Source: Fulvimarina sp040239565 (GTDB lineage Bacteria; Pseudomonadota; Alphaproteobacteria; Rhizobiales; Rhizobiaceae). Taken from it: a DNA stretch of 64,000 nt. The position numbers and the translations under genes were made by a program. The notes under the pieces are model-generated. The model was not told where the DNA came from. It saw only the letters and a list, made by a program, of their open reading frames with translations, and searched no databases. The stretch is taken from assembly GCF_040239565.1 (NCBI RefSeq), contig NZ_JBEHWS010000016.1, positions 23,208 to 87,207 of the forward strand, given 5' to 3'. Positions within the stretch are counted from its first letter, which is position 1, and every line of letters begins with the position of its first letter. This document shows, one piece after another, positions 33,561 to 43,529 of this stretch.

Positions 33561-35132
33561 ATGTTCGATAGTCTCCAGGACCGCCTCGGGTCCATTCTGA
33601 ACGGTCTGACCGGCCGCGGCGCGCTCTCCGAAAAGGATGTGAGCGCGGCCCTGCGCGAGGTCCGCCGTGCCTTGCTGGAGGCCGACGTCGCGCTGGAAGT
33701 GGTGCGCGAATTCACCGAGCGCATCAGGGCCAAGGCCGTCGGCGCCGAGGTTCTGAAATCGATCAAGCCCGGCCAGATGGTCGTCAAGATCGTCCATGAC
33801 GAGCTGATCGAGACGCTGGGTTCGGAAGGCGTCACGATCGATCTCAACGCGCCGGCCCCGGTCACGCTGATGATGGTCGGCCTTCAGGGCTCGGGTAAGA
33901 CGACGACCACCGGCAAGATCGCCAAGCGCCTGAAGGAGAAGCAGCGCAAAAAGGTGCTGATGGCTTCTCTCGACACGCGCCGTCCGGCTGCGCAGGAGCA
34001 GCTGAAGGTCCTTGGCGAGCAGACGGGCGTCGACACCTTGCCGATTATCGCCGGGCAGGGCCCTGTCGAAATCGCGGTGCGCGCCGAACAGGCCGCACGC
34101 CTCGGCGGCTACGACGTCGTCATCCTGGATACGGCCGGCCGCACCCATATCGACGAGCCGCTGATGGTCGAGATGGCCAACATCAAGGCCCGGACCAAGC
34201 CGCACGAAATCCTGCTCGTCGCCGACAGCCTCACCGGTCAGGATGCGGTCAATCTCGCCCGTTCCTTCGACGAGCGCGTCGGCGTCACCGGCATCGTGCT
34301 GACCCGCGTCGATGGCGACGGGCGCGGTGGTGCGGCGCTTTCGATGCGCGCGGTCACCGGCAAGCCGATCAAGCTCATCGGCGTTGGCGAGAAGATGGAT
34401 GCGCTGGAGGACTTCCATCCCTCGCGCATCGCCGACCGTATCCTCGGCATGGGCGACATCGTCTCGCTGGTGGAAAAGGCCGCCGAGAACATCGACGCGG
34501 AAAAAGCCGCGGCGATGGCCAAGAAAATGCAGGCCGGCAAGTTCGACCTGAACGATCTCGCCGATCAGATCCGCCAGATGCAGACCATGGGCGGAATGGG
34601 CGGCATGATGGGCATGATGCCCGGCATGGGCAAGATGAAGGACCAAATGGCTTCGGCCGGTCTCGACGACAAGATGCTCAAGCGCCAGCTCGCCATCATC
34701 GGCTCGATGACGCCGAAAGAGCGCTCCCATCCCGACCTCCTCAAGCATAGCCGCAAGAAGCGCATCGCGGCCGGCTCAGGCACGAATTCCGCCGAGATCA
34801 ACAAGCTTCTCAAGATGCACCGTCAGATGGCCGACCTCATGAAGACCATGGGGAAGAAGGGCAAAGGCGGCATGATGAAGCAGATGATGGGCGGCCTCGC
34901 CGGCAAGATGGGCATGGGCGGCGGCATGCCGGGGGGAATGGGCGGCATGCCCGATCTCTCCAAGATGGACCCGAAGCAGATCGAGCAGATGGCGAAAGCC
35001 ATGCAGCAGGGCGGCGCGCCCGGCATGCCCCCGATGCCCCCCGGCATCGGCGGCCCCGGCGGCCTGCCCGGATTGCCGGGTTCCGGCGGCGGCATTCCGG
35101 GACTGCCCGGCCTGCCGGGGAAGAAGAAATAG
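33561..35132 (+). CDS. ffh: Signal recognition particle protein Ffh
   Basis: 523 residues. N domain at the start (MFDSLQDRLGSILNGLTGRG), GTPase motifs GLQGSGKTTTTGKIAKRL (about residue 108), DTAGRTHIDEPLM and TRVDGDGRGGAALS, then the Met-rich M domain from about residue 330 with the SRP RNA-binding SMTPKERSHPDLLKHSRKKRIAAGSG. The last ~100 residues are a Met/Gly/Pro-rich tail, longer than in E. coli (453 residues in total) but typical for Rhizobiales. It binds signal sequences and partners FtsY, whose gene is 7 kb away. rpsP follows after 88 bases. Confidence 0.97.
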   Translation: MFDSLQDRLGSILNGLTGRGALSEKDVSAALREVRRALLEADVALEVVREFTERIRAKAVGAEVLKSIKPGQMVVKIVHDELIETLGSEGVTIDLNAPAPVTLMMVGLQGSGKTTTTGKIAKRLKEKQRKKVLMASLDTRRPAAQEQLKVLGEQTGVDTLPIIAGQGPVEIAVRAEQAARLGGYDVVILDTAGRTHIDEPLMVEMANIKARTKPHEILLVADSLTGQDAVNLARSFDERVGVTGIVLTRVDGDGRGGAALSMRAVTGKPIKLIGVGEKMDALEDFHPSRIADRILGMGDIVSLVEKAAENIDAEKAAAMAKKMQAGKFDLNDLADQIRQMQTMGGMGGMMGMMPGMGKMKDQMASAGLDDKMLKRQLAIIGSMTPKERSHPDLLKHSRKKRIAAGSGTNSAEINKLLKMHRQMADLMKTMGKKGKGGMMKQMMGGLAGKMGMGGGMPGGMGGMPDLSKMDPKQIEQMAKAMQQGGAPGMPPMPPGIGGPGGLPGLPGSGGGIPGLPGLPGKKK

Positions 35133-35220
35133 CCGGCCTCCCACCGGTTCGAATTGACCACAAAACCAAAAGAATGGCGGCCGCTCGAAGCGATCCGCCC
35201 ATGAAAGAAGGAAGACTAGA

Positions 35221-35643
35221 ATGCCTGTGAAACTTCGCCTTGCCCGCGCCGGCTCGAAGAAGCGTCCTTACTACCACATCGTCGCCGCCGACGTGCGTGC
35301 GCCGCGTGACGGCCGCTTCATCGAGCAGCTCGGTTCCTGGAACCCGATGCTGCCGAAGGACGGCAACCGCGTGACGCTGAACGAAGAGCGCATCAAGCAC
35401 TGGCTCGCCAACGGTGCCGAGCCGACCGACCGCGTGCTGCGCTTCCTCGATCAGGCCGGCATCGCCAACCGCCCCGAGCGCAAGAACCCGAAGAAGGCCG
35501 AGCCCGGCAAGAAGGCGCAGGAGCGCGAAGCCGAGCGCAAGCAGCGTGAAGCCGACGCCAAGGAAGCCGAAGAGCAGGCCAAGGCCGACGCCGCGGCTGC
35601 CGAGAGCGCTCCGGCCGAGGAAGAGGCCGCATCGGCCGAGTAA
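35221..35643 (+). CDS. rpsP: 30S ribosomal protein S16
   Basis: 140 residues, against 82 in E. coli. The first ~85 residues (MPVKLRLARAGSKKRPYYHIV, DGRFIEQLGSWNPM, DRVLRFLDQAGI) are a standard bS16. The rest is a charged Ala/Glu/Lys tail usual in Alphaproteobacteria. It lies behind ffh, as in many of these genomes, where rimM, trmD and rplS normally follow; here the operon ends at a terminator instead. Confidence 0.97.
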   Translation: MPVKLRLARAGSKKRPYYHIVAADVRAPRDGRFIEQLGSWNPMLPKDGNRVTLNEERIKHWLANGAEPTDRVLRFLDQAGIANRPERKNPKKAEPGKKAQEREAERKQREADAKEAEEQAKADAAAAESAPAEEEAASAE

Positions 35644-35671
35644 TTTTCAGGGGTTTCTTCGAAGCCTCATG

Positions 35672-35708
35672 ACGGCGCGAAGGTCGAAAGACTTTCGCGC
35701 CGTTTTTC
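35672..35708 (+). terminator. Terminator of ffh-rpsP
   Basis: ACGGCGCGAA pairs with TTTCGCGCCGT around a short AGGTCGAAAGAC-type loop and is followed by TTTTTCG. It begins about 30 bases after the rpsP stop. Confidence 0.88.
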
Positions 35709-35751
35709 GTTTGGCGCTTTGGCCGTCATGCCTGAGGACCTGCCTGGGTCA

Positions 35752-37911
35752 TCACTCCACCCGGATAGACGTCCGAGCAGCCGCGCCCACCGCGTCGACG
35801 ACGGAGATATCGAGGAAGCCGGGCTCGGCGATCGCCACCGCCGACTGGCGTTCGAGCGTGCCCCGGCCGACCGGTGCGCCGTCGACGAACCAAGTGAAGG
35901 GCGGCTTGCCGTTGCGCACTTTCAGGAAAAGCTCGGCACTCTTGGGAGACGAGGGCACTCCCTCGTTTGTGGCCCCACTGCCATCCGGCGCGCGTCTCAT
36001 CGCCGTTTGGGCAAGACCGAGTTCGATGCGAGCATCGTTCGGCGGATAGATGATTTCGGGTTCGAGGCCGGATGTAAGAAGCGTCTCCGCGCGTCCGACG
36101 CGGCGTAGCGGCGGCGGCAGGCTGCCTCCACTCGATGCCAGAATCCCGGGGGGCGGCCCTGCGAGCCGCTCGGCGGGACCGAGCCGGGCGAAGACATCGC
36201 GCAGCACCGGCAGCGCCGATGCTTCGCCTACGAGCCCGCTCACCGGCGCGCCATCCGGCCGGCCCATCCAGACGCCGACGACATGCTTCCCGTCATAGCC
36301 GATGGTCCAGGCGTCGCGATAACCGTAAGAGGTTCCGGTCTTGTGCGCGATCTCGCCCGGCGAGCCCTTGGCCGTGGTAGGCGCGCCTGCGAGAACCGAC
36401 GAAACATACCACGCCGCTTGCGTGGAAAGGATTCGCCGCCCTTCCGTCCTGAAGGAAATTGCGTCGCTCGCTTCGATTTGGAGCGGCATGGCAATGCCGC
36501 CATTCGCGAGGCCGCAATAGATCTGGACGAGGTCCTCCAGGCTGAGGCCGATGCCGCCAAGTCCGATGGCAAGGCCCGGCAATGAGCGGTCGCCCAGCTC
36601 CGGCTCGGCGCCCGAGCGCTTCATGCGGTAGACGAGCCGGGCAGGCCCTACCGCACTCAACAGTTCGACCGCTGGCAGATTGCGTGACAGCTGAAGCGCC
36701 TTGCGGGCGGTGATGACGCCCTCGAAGGTCTTGTCGAAGTTCTGAGGGTTGTAGCCGGCAAATCCTGCCGGTGAGTCGTCGACCAAGCTTTCGGGATGCG
36801 CGATACCGCGCTCGAAGGCGAGGCCGTAGATCAGCGGTTTGAGTGTCGAGCCCGGCGAGCGCTTTGCCCGGGTGAGATCGACGAAGCCCTGTCGCTCGCG
36901 GTCGAACATATCCGGCGAGCCGACATCGCCGAGGATTTCGCCGGTTTTTGCATCCGCGACGAGGATGGCGAGGCTCACCGGCTTGCGCAGCGTCTTCGCC
37001 TTGGCGCTGGCATAGATCTCCAGCCGCTCTTGGATCGTGCGATCGCTCGTCAGCCGGATGCGATCGCTTTGCGGCGAAGCCGCGTGCAACCGGCGCGCGG
37101 CGTGAGCGGCGAGCATGGGCAGTGCGCCCCGACCGTCCGGCATCGCCTCGCGAATTCCGCGCGCGGCGGTGTCGCCATCGATCACGCCGAGTTCTTCCAT
37201 CCGAGCGAGAACCCGGTCCCGGGCCGTCTTCGCGCGCTCCGGGTGTCGGTCCGGCCGGAACCGCTCTGGAGATTGCGGCATGGCGACAAGGAGTGCCGCC
37301 TCGGCCGCCGTCATCTGCTTCGGTTCCCGGCCGAAATAGGCGAGCGAGGCCGCGCGCGCTCCCTCCAGATTGCCGCCATAGGGTGCTAGCCGCAGATAAA
37401 GGGTGAGGATTTCGTCCTTCGTGCGCACTCGTTCGAGCGCCGTCGCGACGAGGATTTGCTCGAATTTAGCCTCCACGCTTCCCGTCGGCAGTCGCGACAG
37501 CATGCGCGCGACCTGCATGGTCAGCGTCGAGCCGCCTGAAACGATCCGGCCATGGGTCAGCGACTGCCAGGCGGCGCGCAGGAAGGCGAGGGGATCGACG
37601 CCAGCGTGTTCGGCAAAGCGCTTGTCTTCCCAGGCGACGAGCATGCGAAGGAAACGCGGATCGACGTCGGAAACGTCCGCCGCAAGCCGCCACGTTCCTT
37701 CATCGGTCGCAAAGGCGCGCAGTAGCTCGCCATCACGGTCGACGACCTCGACTCCTGTGCGCGGCTCCTCGATCGCCGCGATGCGGGCTTCCACGGCGCG
37801 CTCGAAGGCGAGCCAGCCCCAAATGCCGACACCTAGAATGACGAGCGCGGAGAAAAGCGCTGCGAACGCGATCCGCTTCCAGCGTTCCGGGCGCTCCTTC
37901 GCCGCCGTCAC
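35752..37911 (-). CDS. pbpC: Penicillin-binding protein 1C
   Basis: 719 residues from a GTG at 37911 that overlaps the stop of the upstream gene by four bases. One N-terminal helix (IAFAALFSALVILGVGIWGWLAF) anchors it in the membrane. The glycosyltransferase domain (about 60-230) has WEDKRFAEHAGVDP and GGSTLTMQVARML; the transpeptidase domain has SPGSTLKPLIYG (SxxK), LQLSRNLPAV (SxN) and HKTGTSYGYRDAW (KTG). The C-terminal ~90 residues are the BiPBP_C domain. PbpC is usually co-encoded with the alpha-2-macroglobulin lipoprotein or its homologue, as here, and is thought to repair peptidoglycan after attack. Confidence 0.96.
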   Translation of the reverse strand: MTAAKERPERWKRIAFAALFSALVILGVGIWGWLAFERAVEARIAAIEEPRTGVEVVDRDGELLRAFATDEGTWRLAADVSDVDPRFLRMLVAWEDKRFAEHAGVDPLAFLRAAWQSLTHGRIVSGGSTLTMQVARMLSRLPTGSVEAKFEQILVATALERVRTKDEILTLYLRLAPYGGNLEGARAASLAYFGREPKQMTAAEAALLVAMPQSPERFRPDRHPERAKTARDRVLARMEELGVIDGDTAARGIREAMPDGRGALPMLAAHAARRLHAASPQSDRIRLTSDRTIQERLEIYASAKAKTLRKPVSLAILVADAKTGEILGDVGSPDMFDRERQGFVDLTRAKRSPGSTLKPLIYGLAFERGIAHPESLVDDSPAGFAGYNPQNFDKTFEGVITARKALQLSRNLPAVELLSAVGPARLVYRMKRSGAEPELGDRSLPGLAIGLGGIGLSLEDLVQIYCGLANGGIAMPLQIEASDAISFRTEGRRILSTQAAWYVSSVLAGAPTTAKGSPGEIAHKTGTSYGYRDAWTIGYDGKHVVGVWMGRPDGAPVSGLVGEASALPVLRDVFARLGPAERLAGPPPGILASSGGSLPPPLRRVGRAETLLTSGLEPEIIYPPNDARIELGLAQTAMRRAPDGSGATNEGVPSSPKSAELFLKVRNGKPPFTWFVDGAPVGRGTLERQSAVAIAEPGFLDISVVDAVGAAARTSIRVE

Positions 37912-40900
37912 CGAAGCGGTCCGATCACCGAGACGCGGGTCTCGTCCGTCCGTCCGCGCCGGCTCGGATCGTACATGTTCTGGACAAGCGCCGCCGGGCG
38001 AACGAACTCGCCGGGCGAGACCGCGCGCACGATATAGGCGAAGCGGCGAACAGCAGTGTCGTTATCGCCCTGGTCGACGGCCGCGAGAAAGCGGTCGGCG
38101 TGGAACTCCGTGTGTTCCGCCCGGTCCGTGATCTCCAGCCAGTCGAGCGCCGCGACGTCTCCGCCGCGCAGGATCGAGGGATTGTCGATCTCGAAGCCGG
38201 CGGGAAGCGGATCGTCGATCATCAGGCGCGCGGGCCCCTGATCGATCGGCGTTACCTCGACGACGAAGACCAGCCGGTCGCCCTGGCCGATCTCGGCGGG
38301 ATTGGCCGGTTCGCCCTCCAACGTGTAGGCGTTGCGCCTGATCTCGTATCCATCCACCGAGGCGGGCGGAGCGATGGTCGGCGTGCCGCGCAAAGTGACT
38401 TCAGCCGTGATCGGCTGGGCACCGCGATTGGCAACATCGAGGCCACGCATCAGGTCGCGGGCTTCATAGGTTTCCGCGAAAGGACCGTCGACATTCCGGC
38501 CGGCCACTGTCAGCTGCGGTGGTTGGCGATCGAGAAGGGCGTGCGCGGCAAGCAGCGACCAGGCGTCTTCCTGCGTGCTCGTGTAGCGCTGGGAAAGCCG
38601 TCCGGCATTCACCTGTTGCACGAGAGGCGAAACGTCGAACCCGTCGACGCCGGATTCCAGGCCGAGGGTCAGCACCGCCGCGCCGTCACGCAAGGACGAC
38701 CCATAGGTAGAATAGCGAGCGGGATCGGTCGCTGCGTCTGTCGCGTCCTCGATTGCGGCGCGGAAAACGCTCTCGGCCCGCGTCCGGTCGCCGTAGAAGG
38801 CGAGGGCGGCGGCCATCTGGCCTTTGGCGAGCGCCGGGAAATTCGTCAGTTCGTTGTCGGCGAAATAGCGCAGATCGCCGACTGCCGCGCGGCCGTTCCG
38901 CGCCAGTACATAATAGGCATAGGCGACCGGCCCGAAGTCTGGTCTATCCGGCAGATAGGCGAGATTGTTGCGCAGATTGTCCAGCGCAAGCATGAACGCC
39001 TCGTCCGGCACCGAATAGCCCGCCTCCCTCGCGCGGGTCAGGAAGTCGGTGACATAGGAATCGAGCCAGAGGTCTCCGCTGCCTGGGCCCCAGAGGCCGA
39101 AGGCGCCGTTCGCGGCCTGATTGGCGAGAACACCGGAGATCGCGGCATCGACCCGCTCCTTCACGTCCTCGGTGCGGCCGAGGCCCGCGGCGAGAATGGT
39201 CGCGTCGAGATAGACGAGCGGCATCGCGCGGCTCGTGATCTGCTCGGTGCAGCCATAGGGGTAGAGATCGAGCGCACGCACGACGCCAGCGACATCGAAT
39301 TCGGCAGCGCCCGTGATGCTCACCGTCGCGGAGGCCGTGCCCGGCACGAAGTCGGCGAAGAGGTTTGGATCGAGCGACAGGCCGCCGCCGTTTGCCGCCA
39401 GCGTCACGCGACTCTTGTCCACTTCCTCCGGCGCATTGGAGCGCACATCGAGAGAAAAGCGCTTTTCGAGGCGTTCGCCGCCCGGCAATTCGGCGGTGAG
39501 GAGCAAATCGGCGGTCCCGATCTCGCCGGCGCGGATCGGAACCGACATGCGCTTGCGTTCGCCCTCGCCGATCTCGACGTCCTCCTTTGCACCGATTTCG
39601 CTTCCGCTCATGCCGAGCTGGACGATTTCGCCGCCACCTTCGAGGGCGAGCTTCACAGTGCCTGTCGGCCCCTCGACATGGGTGACGTCCACCGCAATCC
39701 GCGAGAGATCGCCTGGCGCAAGGAAGAGCGGCCGGCTCACCGCCATCACGAGCGGATCGCGGACGAGGATCTTGGTGTTCGCCTCGCCGACGCCGGACTT
39801 CGTCCAGGCGAGTGCCATCACGGTCAGTTCGCCGTTGAAGTCCGGCACGTCGAATTCGACCTTCGCCCTATCGTCAGGCCCGACCTGAACATGGCCTGAG
39901 AACAGGGAAACGAGATCGTCCATCGGGGGCGGCGACTCATAGCCGCCACTGGCATCTCCGCCGGAACGCACAGCGCCGGGCGCGCCCTGCATACGGTCGA
40001 TCAGTTTGGAATAGAGATCGCGGACTTCGGCCCCCAGTCGGCGCTTGCCGAAATAATGGTCCGACAGCGAGGGCGGCTCGAAGCCCGTAATATTGAGGAT
40101 ACCGGTATCGACGGCCGCGACCGTGAGATAGGCGGTCTCGCCTTCTTCAACGCCGTTTACCTTCACATCGACCGCCACCGTGCGGCGCGGTTCGGTCTCC
40201 GCTGGCGCGCTGAGCGAGACTTCTAGCGACCGCTCTCCCGGCTCGACCTTGGCATGGGCAAGGCCGATGGCCCGGCCCGGCATACGCTTCGCCGCAAGGT
40301 CCATCGGCCGGTAGATAATCGCCATCACATAGGCGCCGGCGCCCCACTCCTCGGTGACGTCGAGCGACACGTCGCCGCCGTCGGCATCGATTTCGGCGGT
40401 CGTCCGGGCAATCACACGCTCGTCCATCACCAAGATTTCCGCGGTTCCGGCAAAACGCGGCTCGATATGAACCTTCGCCGTGTCGCCTACTTCATAGGAC
40501 GGCTTGTCGAGGAGGACCCGCGCGGCCTCCGGCGTATCGAGTGACGTCGAGGCGATCGCCCAGCCCGCCTCGAAGGAAACGCTCGCCGGCAGCGCAGCGC
40601 CGGATGGGTCGGTCACGTTCAGTTCGTACTGTCCCCATTCGACCGGCAGATTAAGTGACATAACATCATCGGCGGAAATCGTGGCTTCGCCGCTCGCGAT
40701 GCGCGTTGAGCGTTCCACCGGCTCGTAATTCCAGCGTCCGCCGGAGACGTACCACTGGAAATCGGTCTCGATACGGTTCAACACCCATTGGATATCGGTT
40801 GCTTCGGCGCGCCGGTTATCCGCATCGATGGCGATCACGTCGAAGCCGGCCTCCGCATCGTCCGGCACGGTACCATCGAAGCGGGGCTTGATGCCGATCC

Positions 40901-43415
40901 GGGCAGAAGCTCCAGCGACCGGCAGGTCGACGTCACGTTCGACCGGCCGTCCGTCCGTGTCTATCACGCGCGCTACTAGGCTCGCCGAAAGCGGCTTGGT
41001 CGTCGAGGGCGGATCGAAACTCGACAGATTCAGTGTCGCCTCACCGTCCGCATCGGTCGTCGCTTCCTCGAAGGGAAGGCGCAGCACAGTGGGATCATCG
41101 TCGGCGAGGCCGAAGACATAGCCCGGATAGGCATCGATCGACGCCGAAGACGTGACCACGGCTTCGCCGCCAACGTTGAGGTCGCTCGCCGGTGCTCCGA
41201 ACAGATAGCGGGCATCGATTGACACCGGAGCCGGGTTCGCCGGGTCAAAGGCCGTCGCCTCGCTTTTCAGTTCGAAGTCAATCTTCTCGGGAAGAAAATC
41301 CTCGACGAGGACGCTACTCTCAGCGAGTGCGGTCTTCTTGGGATCGGTGTGGAGCGCGACCTTCCAGAGCCCACGCATGGCCCCGTCGGGTAGCTCGAGA
41401 TCGTAGACAAAACCGCCCGCACCTTGGTCGCGAACCAGTGTGCGCTCATGCTCGACACCATCGGGTCGCGTTGTGATGGCCGTCAGCGAAAGCCGCTCTA
41501 GCGCGGCGCCCTTCGAGTCGCGCATGAGGCCGGTGAAATGGGCGATTTCTCCAGTACGATAGATGCCGCGATCGGGCGTGACGAAGACATCGACCGGACC
41601 AGCCGGCGCGCGCCCGTCTACGCCGCGATCAGTGAGATCGAAGGCTGACTGCGTCATATCGAGGAAGACGAAATCCGCTGCTTCTTCGCCGGAGGCGGGC
41701 TTCTCGGCGGTCAGCAGAGCGGGGCGGTCGCCGCCGGTGCCGGCGATCAGACCCTTGGAAAAGCGCGCATGGCCGCTCTCGTCGGTGACAGCTTCGCCGA
41801 GGATCTGGTTGTTCTGTGCGACAAGCTTCAGCGTTACGCCGGATGCCGGGTTCGCTCCGCCGAGAGAACGGGCGATCACGTGAAAGCCCGTCTCGGCGGC
41901 GATCGTCGTCAGCCCGATAACGCTGACGACGAACCCCAGGGTCGCGCGTGCATCCGGCTCGCTCTTCACGTTTTTCGGCAGGGCAGACAGCACGTAGACG
42001 CCGGGCTTCAGGTCGTCGACCATGGCCGAGACGGGGATCGCGGTCGTCACCTCTTCGTTGGTCTTCGACTGAACCGCTACCGTGCCGGTCCACACGTCTT
42101 CGCCGGTTTCCTCGGCAATCGTGTTGATCTGATAGTTCGCGAGCTGCCGCAGGAACTGTGCATCGCTCGTCGCCCGCGTCAGGGCCCGCTCGCCGATGCG
42201 CTGGAGACGCGCCTCGATCTCGTCGGTGTTGACGGTGACGACCGGTATTTGTGCCTCGCCGCCGCGCGGCAGGACGTAGGCGCGTGTTTCGAAGCGGGCG
42301 AAGGGATCGCGGTCGCGCACATAGACGCTGGTATCGACCGACTTGCGCAGTGTCTCGCCGTCTTCGGACTCGATCGCCGGCCGCGCTACGATCCGGTAGC
42401 GCTCGCCATGCTTCACGCCGTCGACGCAGATCTGCGCACCGCTGGCGCTCACGGGAAGCGTCTCTCCGCCTTCGATCACCAGATAGTCGCCGACATTTTC
42501 CGACCGCGTCAGCTTGCCGGAAAGCGGATCGGAGAATTGAAGGCAGATGCGCGGGCTCGCGGCGTTGTTGTCGACGCTGTTGTCGGTAATGCGAAATCCG
42601 TGCTGGTCGAGGACCGTGTCGAGACGGTCGCGAACGGGACCCGCTTCCTGAAGCGCGAGGCTCTCCCGGTATGTCTTGATAGCGGAGCGCCAGTTTTGAG
42701 CGCCCTCATAGGCGCGTGCCAGAAGGTCGAGCGCTTCGGCGCTTTCGGTCTCGCCTGGCGCCGTCAGGTAGGCGTTGATTGCCGCATCGAGCCGCAGCTG
42801 CTGATTGGCCTGACGCTGTTGCCAGTCCTGCGGCTCGTACTCGATCGCTTCCTTGGCCACCGCGGCCCAGGCCTCGCCGTCGAGCGGCGCGCGCTTCAGA
42901 GCTTCCTGGTAGTCCGAGATAGCCTTCGGTGATTCGACGGCGTTGCGCGCCCGGTCCACCAGTTCTGCCGCCGAAAGACCGACTGCATCGATGTGCGGAT
43001 CGGCGCCGGCCAGCGACAGGCGGAAACGCCGGGCCTGATCAATCGCCGAGCGCTCGACGAATGTGAGATTGACCTCCCGCGCCGCGGCATCGGTTTCGCT
43101 GATCGTGACCGCTTCGACCAGCTTACCTGAGATAGCGCCCTCGACTGTCCGCAATTCGCCGGCATCGGACTTGAGAAAGCACCAGTTCGAGCGGGTGTTG
43201 AGTGTGAAGGCCTTGCACTGCGCATCGCCGAGACAGGCCGCGGTGCAGAGGTCGAGGTCCACATCCTGCAGGACGTCGTAGTCGGCGCCGAAATAATCCG
43301 CGCCTTCGGTCACGACAACCCGGCGCTCCGATGCGTCCTGCGCCATGCTCGCCGAAGGGGCTAGGAGCAGGACGAAAAACCCGAAAACTCCCACGAGAAA
43401 ACCACCCGAGCGCAT
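37908..43415 (-). CDS. Bacterial alpha-2-macroglobulin with N-terminal PAN/Apple domain
   Basis: 1835 residues from ATG 43415, eight bases after GGAGG. A signal peptide (FLVGVFGFFVLLLAPSASMAQ) has no lipobox, so unlike E. coli YfhM it is not obviously a lipoprotein. Residues ~30-95 form a PAN-like domain with several Cys (DLCTAACLGDAQCKAF, NWCFLKS). MG1-type and macroglobulin repeats follow, then the bait region, and the thioester motif GCTEQ at about residue 1388 starts the alpha-six-barrel domain. Such proteins trap attacking proteases covalently in the periplasm. Coupled with pbpC by a GTGA overlap, the standard partnership. The PAN domain is seen in a subset of alphaproteobacterial homologues. 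Confidence 0.94.
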   Translation of the reverse strand: MRSGGFLVGVFGFFVLLLAPSASMAQDASERRVVVTEGADYFGADYDVLQDVDLDLCTAACLGDAQCKAFTLNTRSNWCFLKSDAGELRTVEGAISGKLVEAVTISETDAAAREVNLTFVERSAIDQARRFRLSLAGADPHIDAVGLSAAELVDRARNAVESPKAISDYQEALKRAPLDGEAWAAVAKEAIEYEPQDWQQRQANQQLRLDAAINAYLTAPGETESAEALDLLARAYEGAQNWRSAIKTYRESLALQEAGPVRDRLDTVLDQHGFRITDNSVDNNAASPRICLQFSDPLSGKLTRSENVGDYLVIEGGETLPVSASGAQICVDGVKHGERYRIVARPAIESEDGETLRKSVDTSVYVRDRDPFARFETRAYVLPRGGEAQIPVVTVNTDEIEARLQRIGERALTRATSDAQFLRQLANYQINTIAEETGEDVWTGTVAVQSKTNEEVTTAIPVSAMVDDLKPGVYVLSALPKNVKSEPDARATLGFVVSVIGLTTIAAETGFHVIARSLGGANPASGVTLKLVAQNNQILGEAVTDESGHARFSKGLIAGTGGDRPALLTAEKPASGEEAADFVFLDMTQSAFDLTDRGVDGRAPAGPVDVFVTPDRGIYRTGEIAHFTGLMRDSKGAALERLSLTAITTRPDGVEHERTLVRDQGAGGFVYDLELPDGAMRGLWKVALHTDPKKTALAESSVLVEDFLPEKIDFELKSEATAFDPANPAPVSIDARYLFGAPASDLNVGGEAVVTSSASIDAYPGYVFGLADDDPTVLRLPFEEATTDADGEATLNLSSFDPPSTTKPLSASLVARVIDTDGRPVERDVDLPVAGASARIGIKPRFDGTVPDDAEAGFDVIAIDADNRRAEATDIQWVLNRIETDFQWYVSGGRWNYEPVERSTRIASGEATISADDVMSLNLPVEWGQYELNVTDPSGAALPASVSFEAGWAIASTSLDTPEAARVLLDKPSYEVGDTAKVHIEPRFAGTAEILVMDERVIARTTAEIDADGGDVSLDVTEEWGAGAYVMAIIYRPMDLAAKRMPGRAIGLAHAKVEPGERSLEVSLSAPAETEPRRTVAVDVKVNGVEEGETAYLTVAAVDTGILNITGFEPPSLSDHYFGKRRLGAEVRDLYSKLIDRMQGAPGAVRSGGDASGGYESPPPMDDLVSLFSGHVQVGPDDRAKVEFDVPDFNGELTVMALAWTKSGVGEANTKILVRDPLVMAVSRPLFLAPGDLSRIAVDVTHVEGPTGTVKLALEGGGEIVQLGMSGSEIGAKEDVEIGEGERKRMSVPIRAGEIGTADLLLTAELPGGERLEKRFSLDVRSNAPEEVDKSRVTLAANGGGLSLDPNLFADFVPGTASATVSITGAAEFDVAGVVRALDLYPYGCTEQITSRAMPLVYLDATILAAGLGRTEDVKERVDAAISGVLANQAANGAFGLWGPGSGDLWLDSYVTDFLTRAREAGYSVPDEAFMLALDNLRNNLAYLPDRPDFGPVAYAYYVLARNGRAAVGDLRYFADNELTNFPALAKGQMAAALAFYGDRTRAESVFRAAIEDATDAATDPARYSTYGSSLRDGAAVLTLGLESGVDGFDVSPLVQQVNAGRLSQRYTSTQEDAWSLLAAHALLDRQPPQLTVAGRNVDGPFAETYEARDLMRGLDVANRGAQPITAEVTLRGTPTIAPPASVDGYEIRRNAYTLEGEPANPAEIGQGDRLVFVVEVTPIDQGPARLMIDDPLPAGFEIDNPSILRGGDVAALDWLEITDRAEHTEFHADRFLAAVDQGDNDTAVRRFAYIVRAVSPGEFVRPAALVQNMYDPSRRGRTDETRVSVIGPLR

Positions 43416-43529
43416 CGCCATCGCCTCCCGATCCTGAGGAACGAGGAGAAGCATATCGGATGATCGAACCCAACGTAAGTTGGTTCGTGGAACTTTGGCC
43501 GATGACGAAGTTTTCGGAAGTTCGACCTG

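Noticed and set aside
38100..39899. 599-codon plus-strand frame opposite the alpha-2-macroglobulin gene
   Set aside because: Shadow of the macroglobulin coding sequence; no motif and no ribosome binding site.
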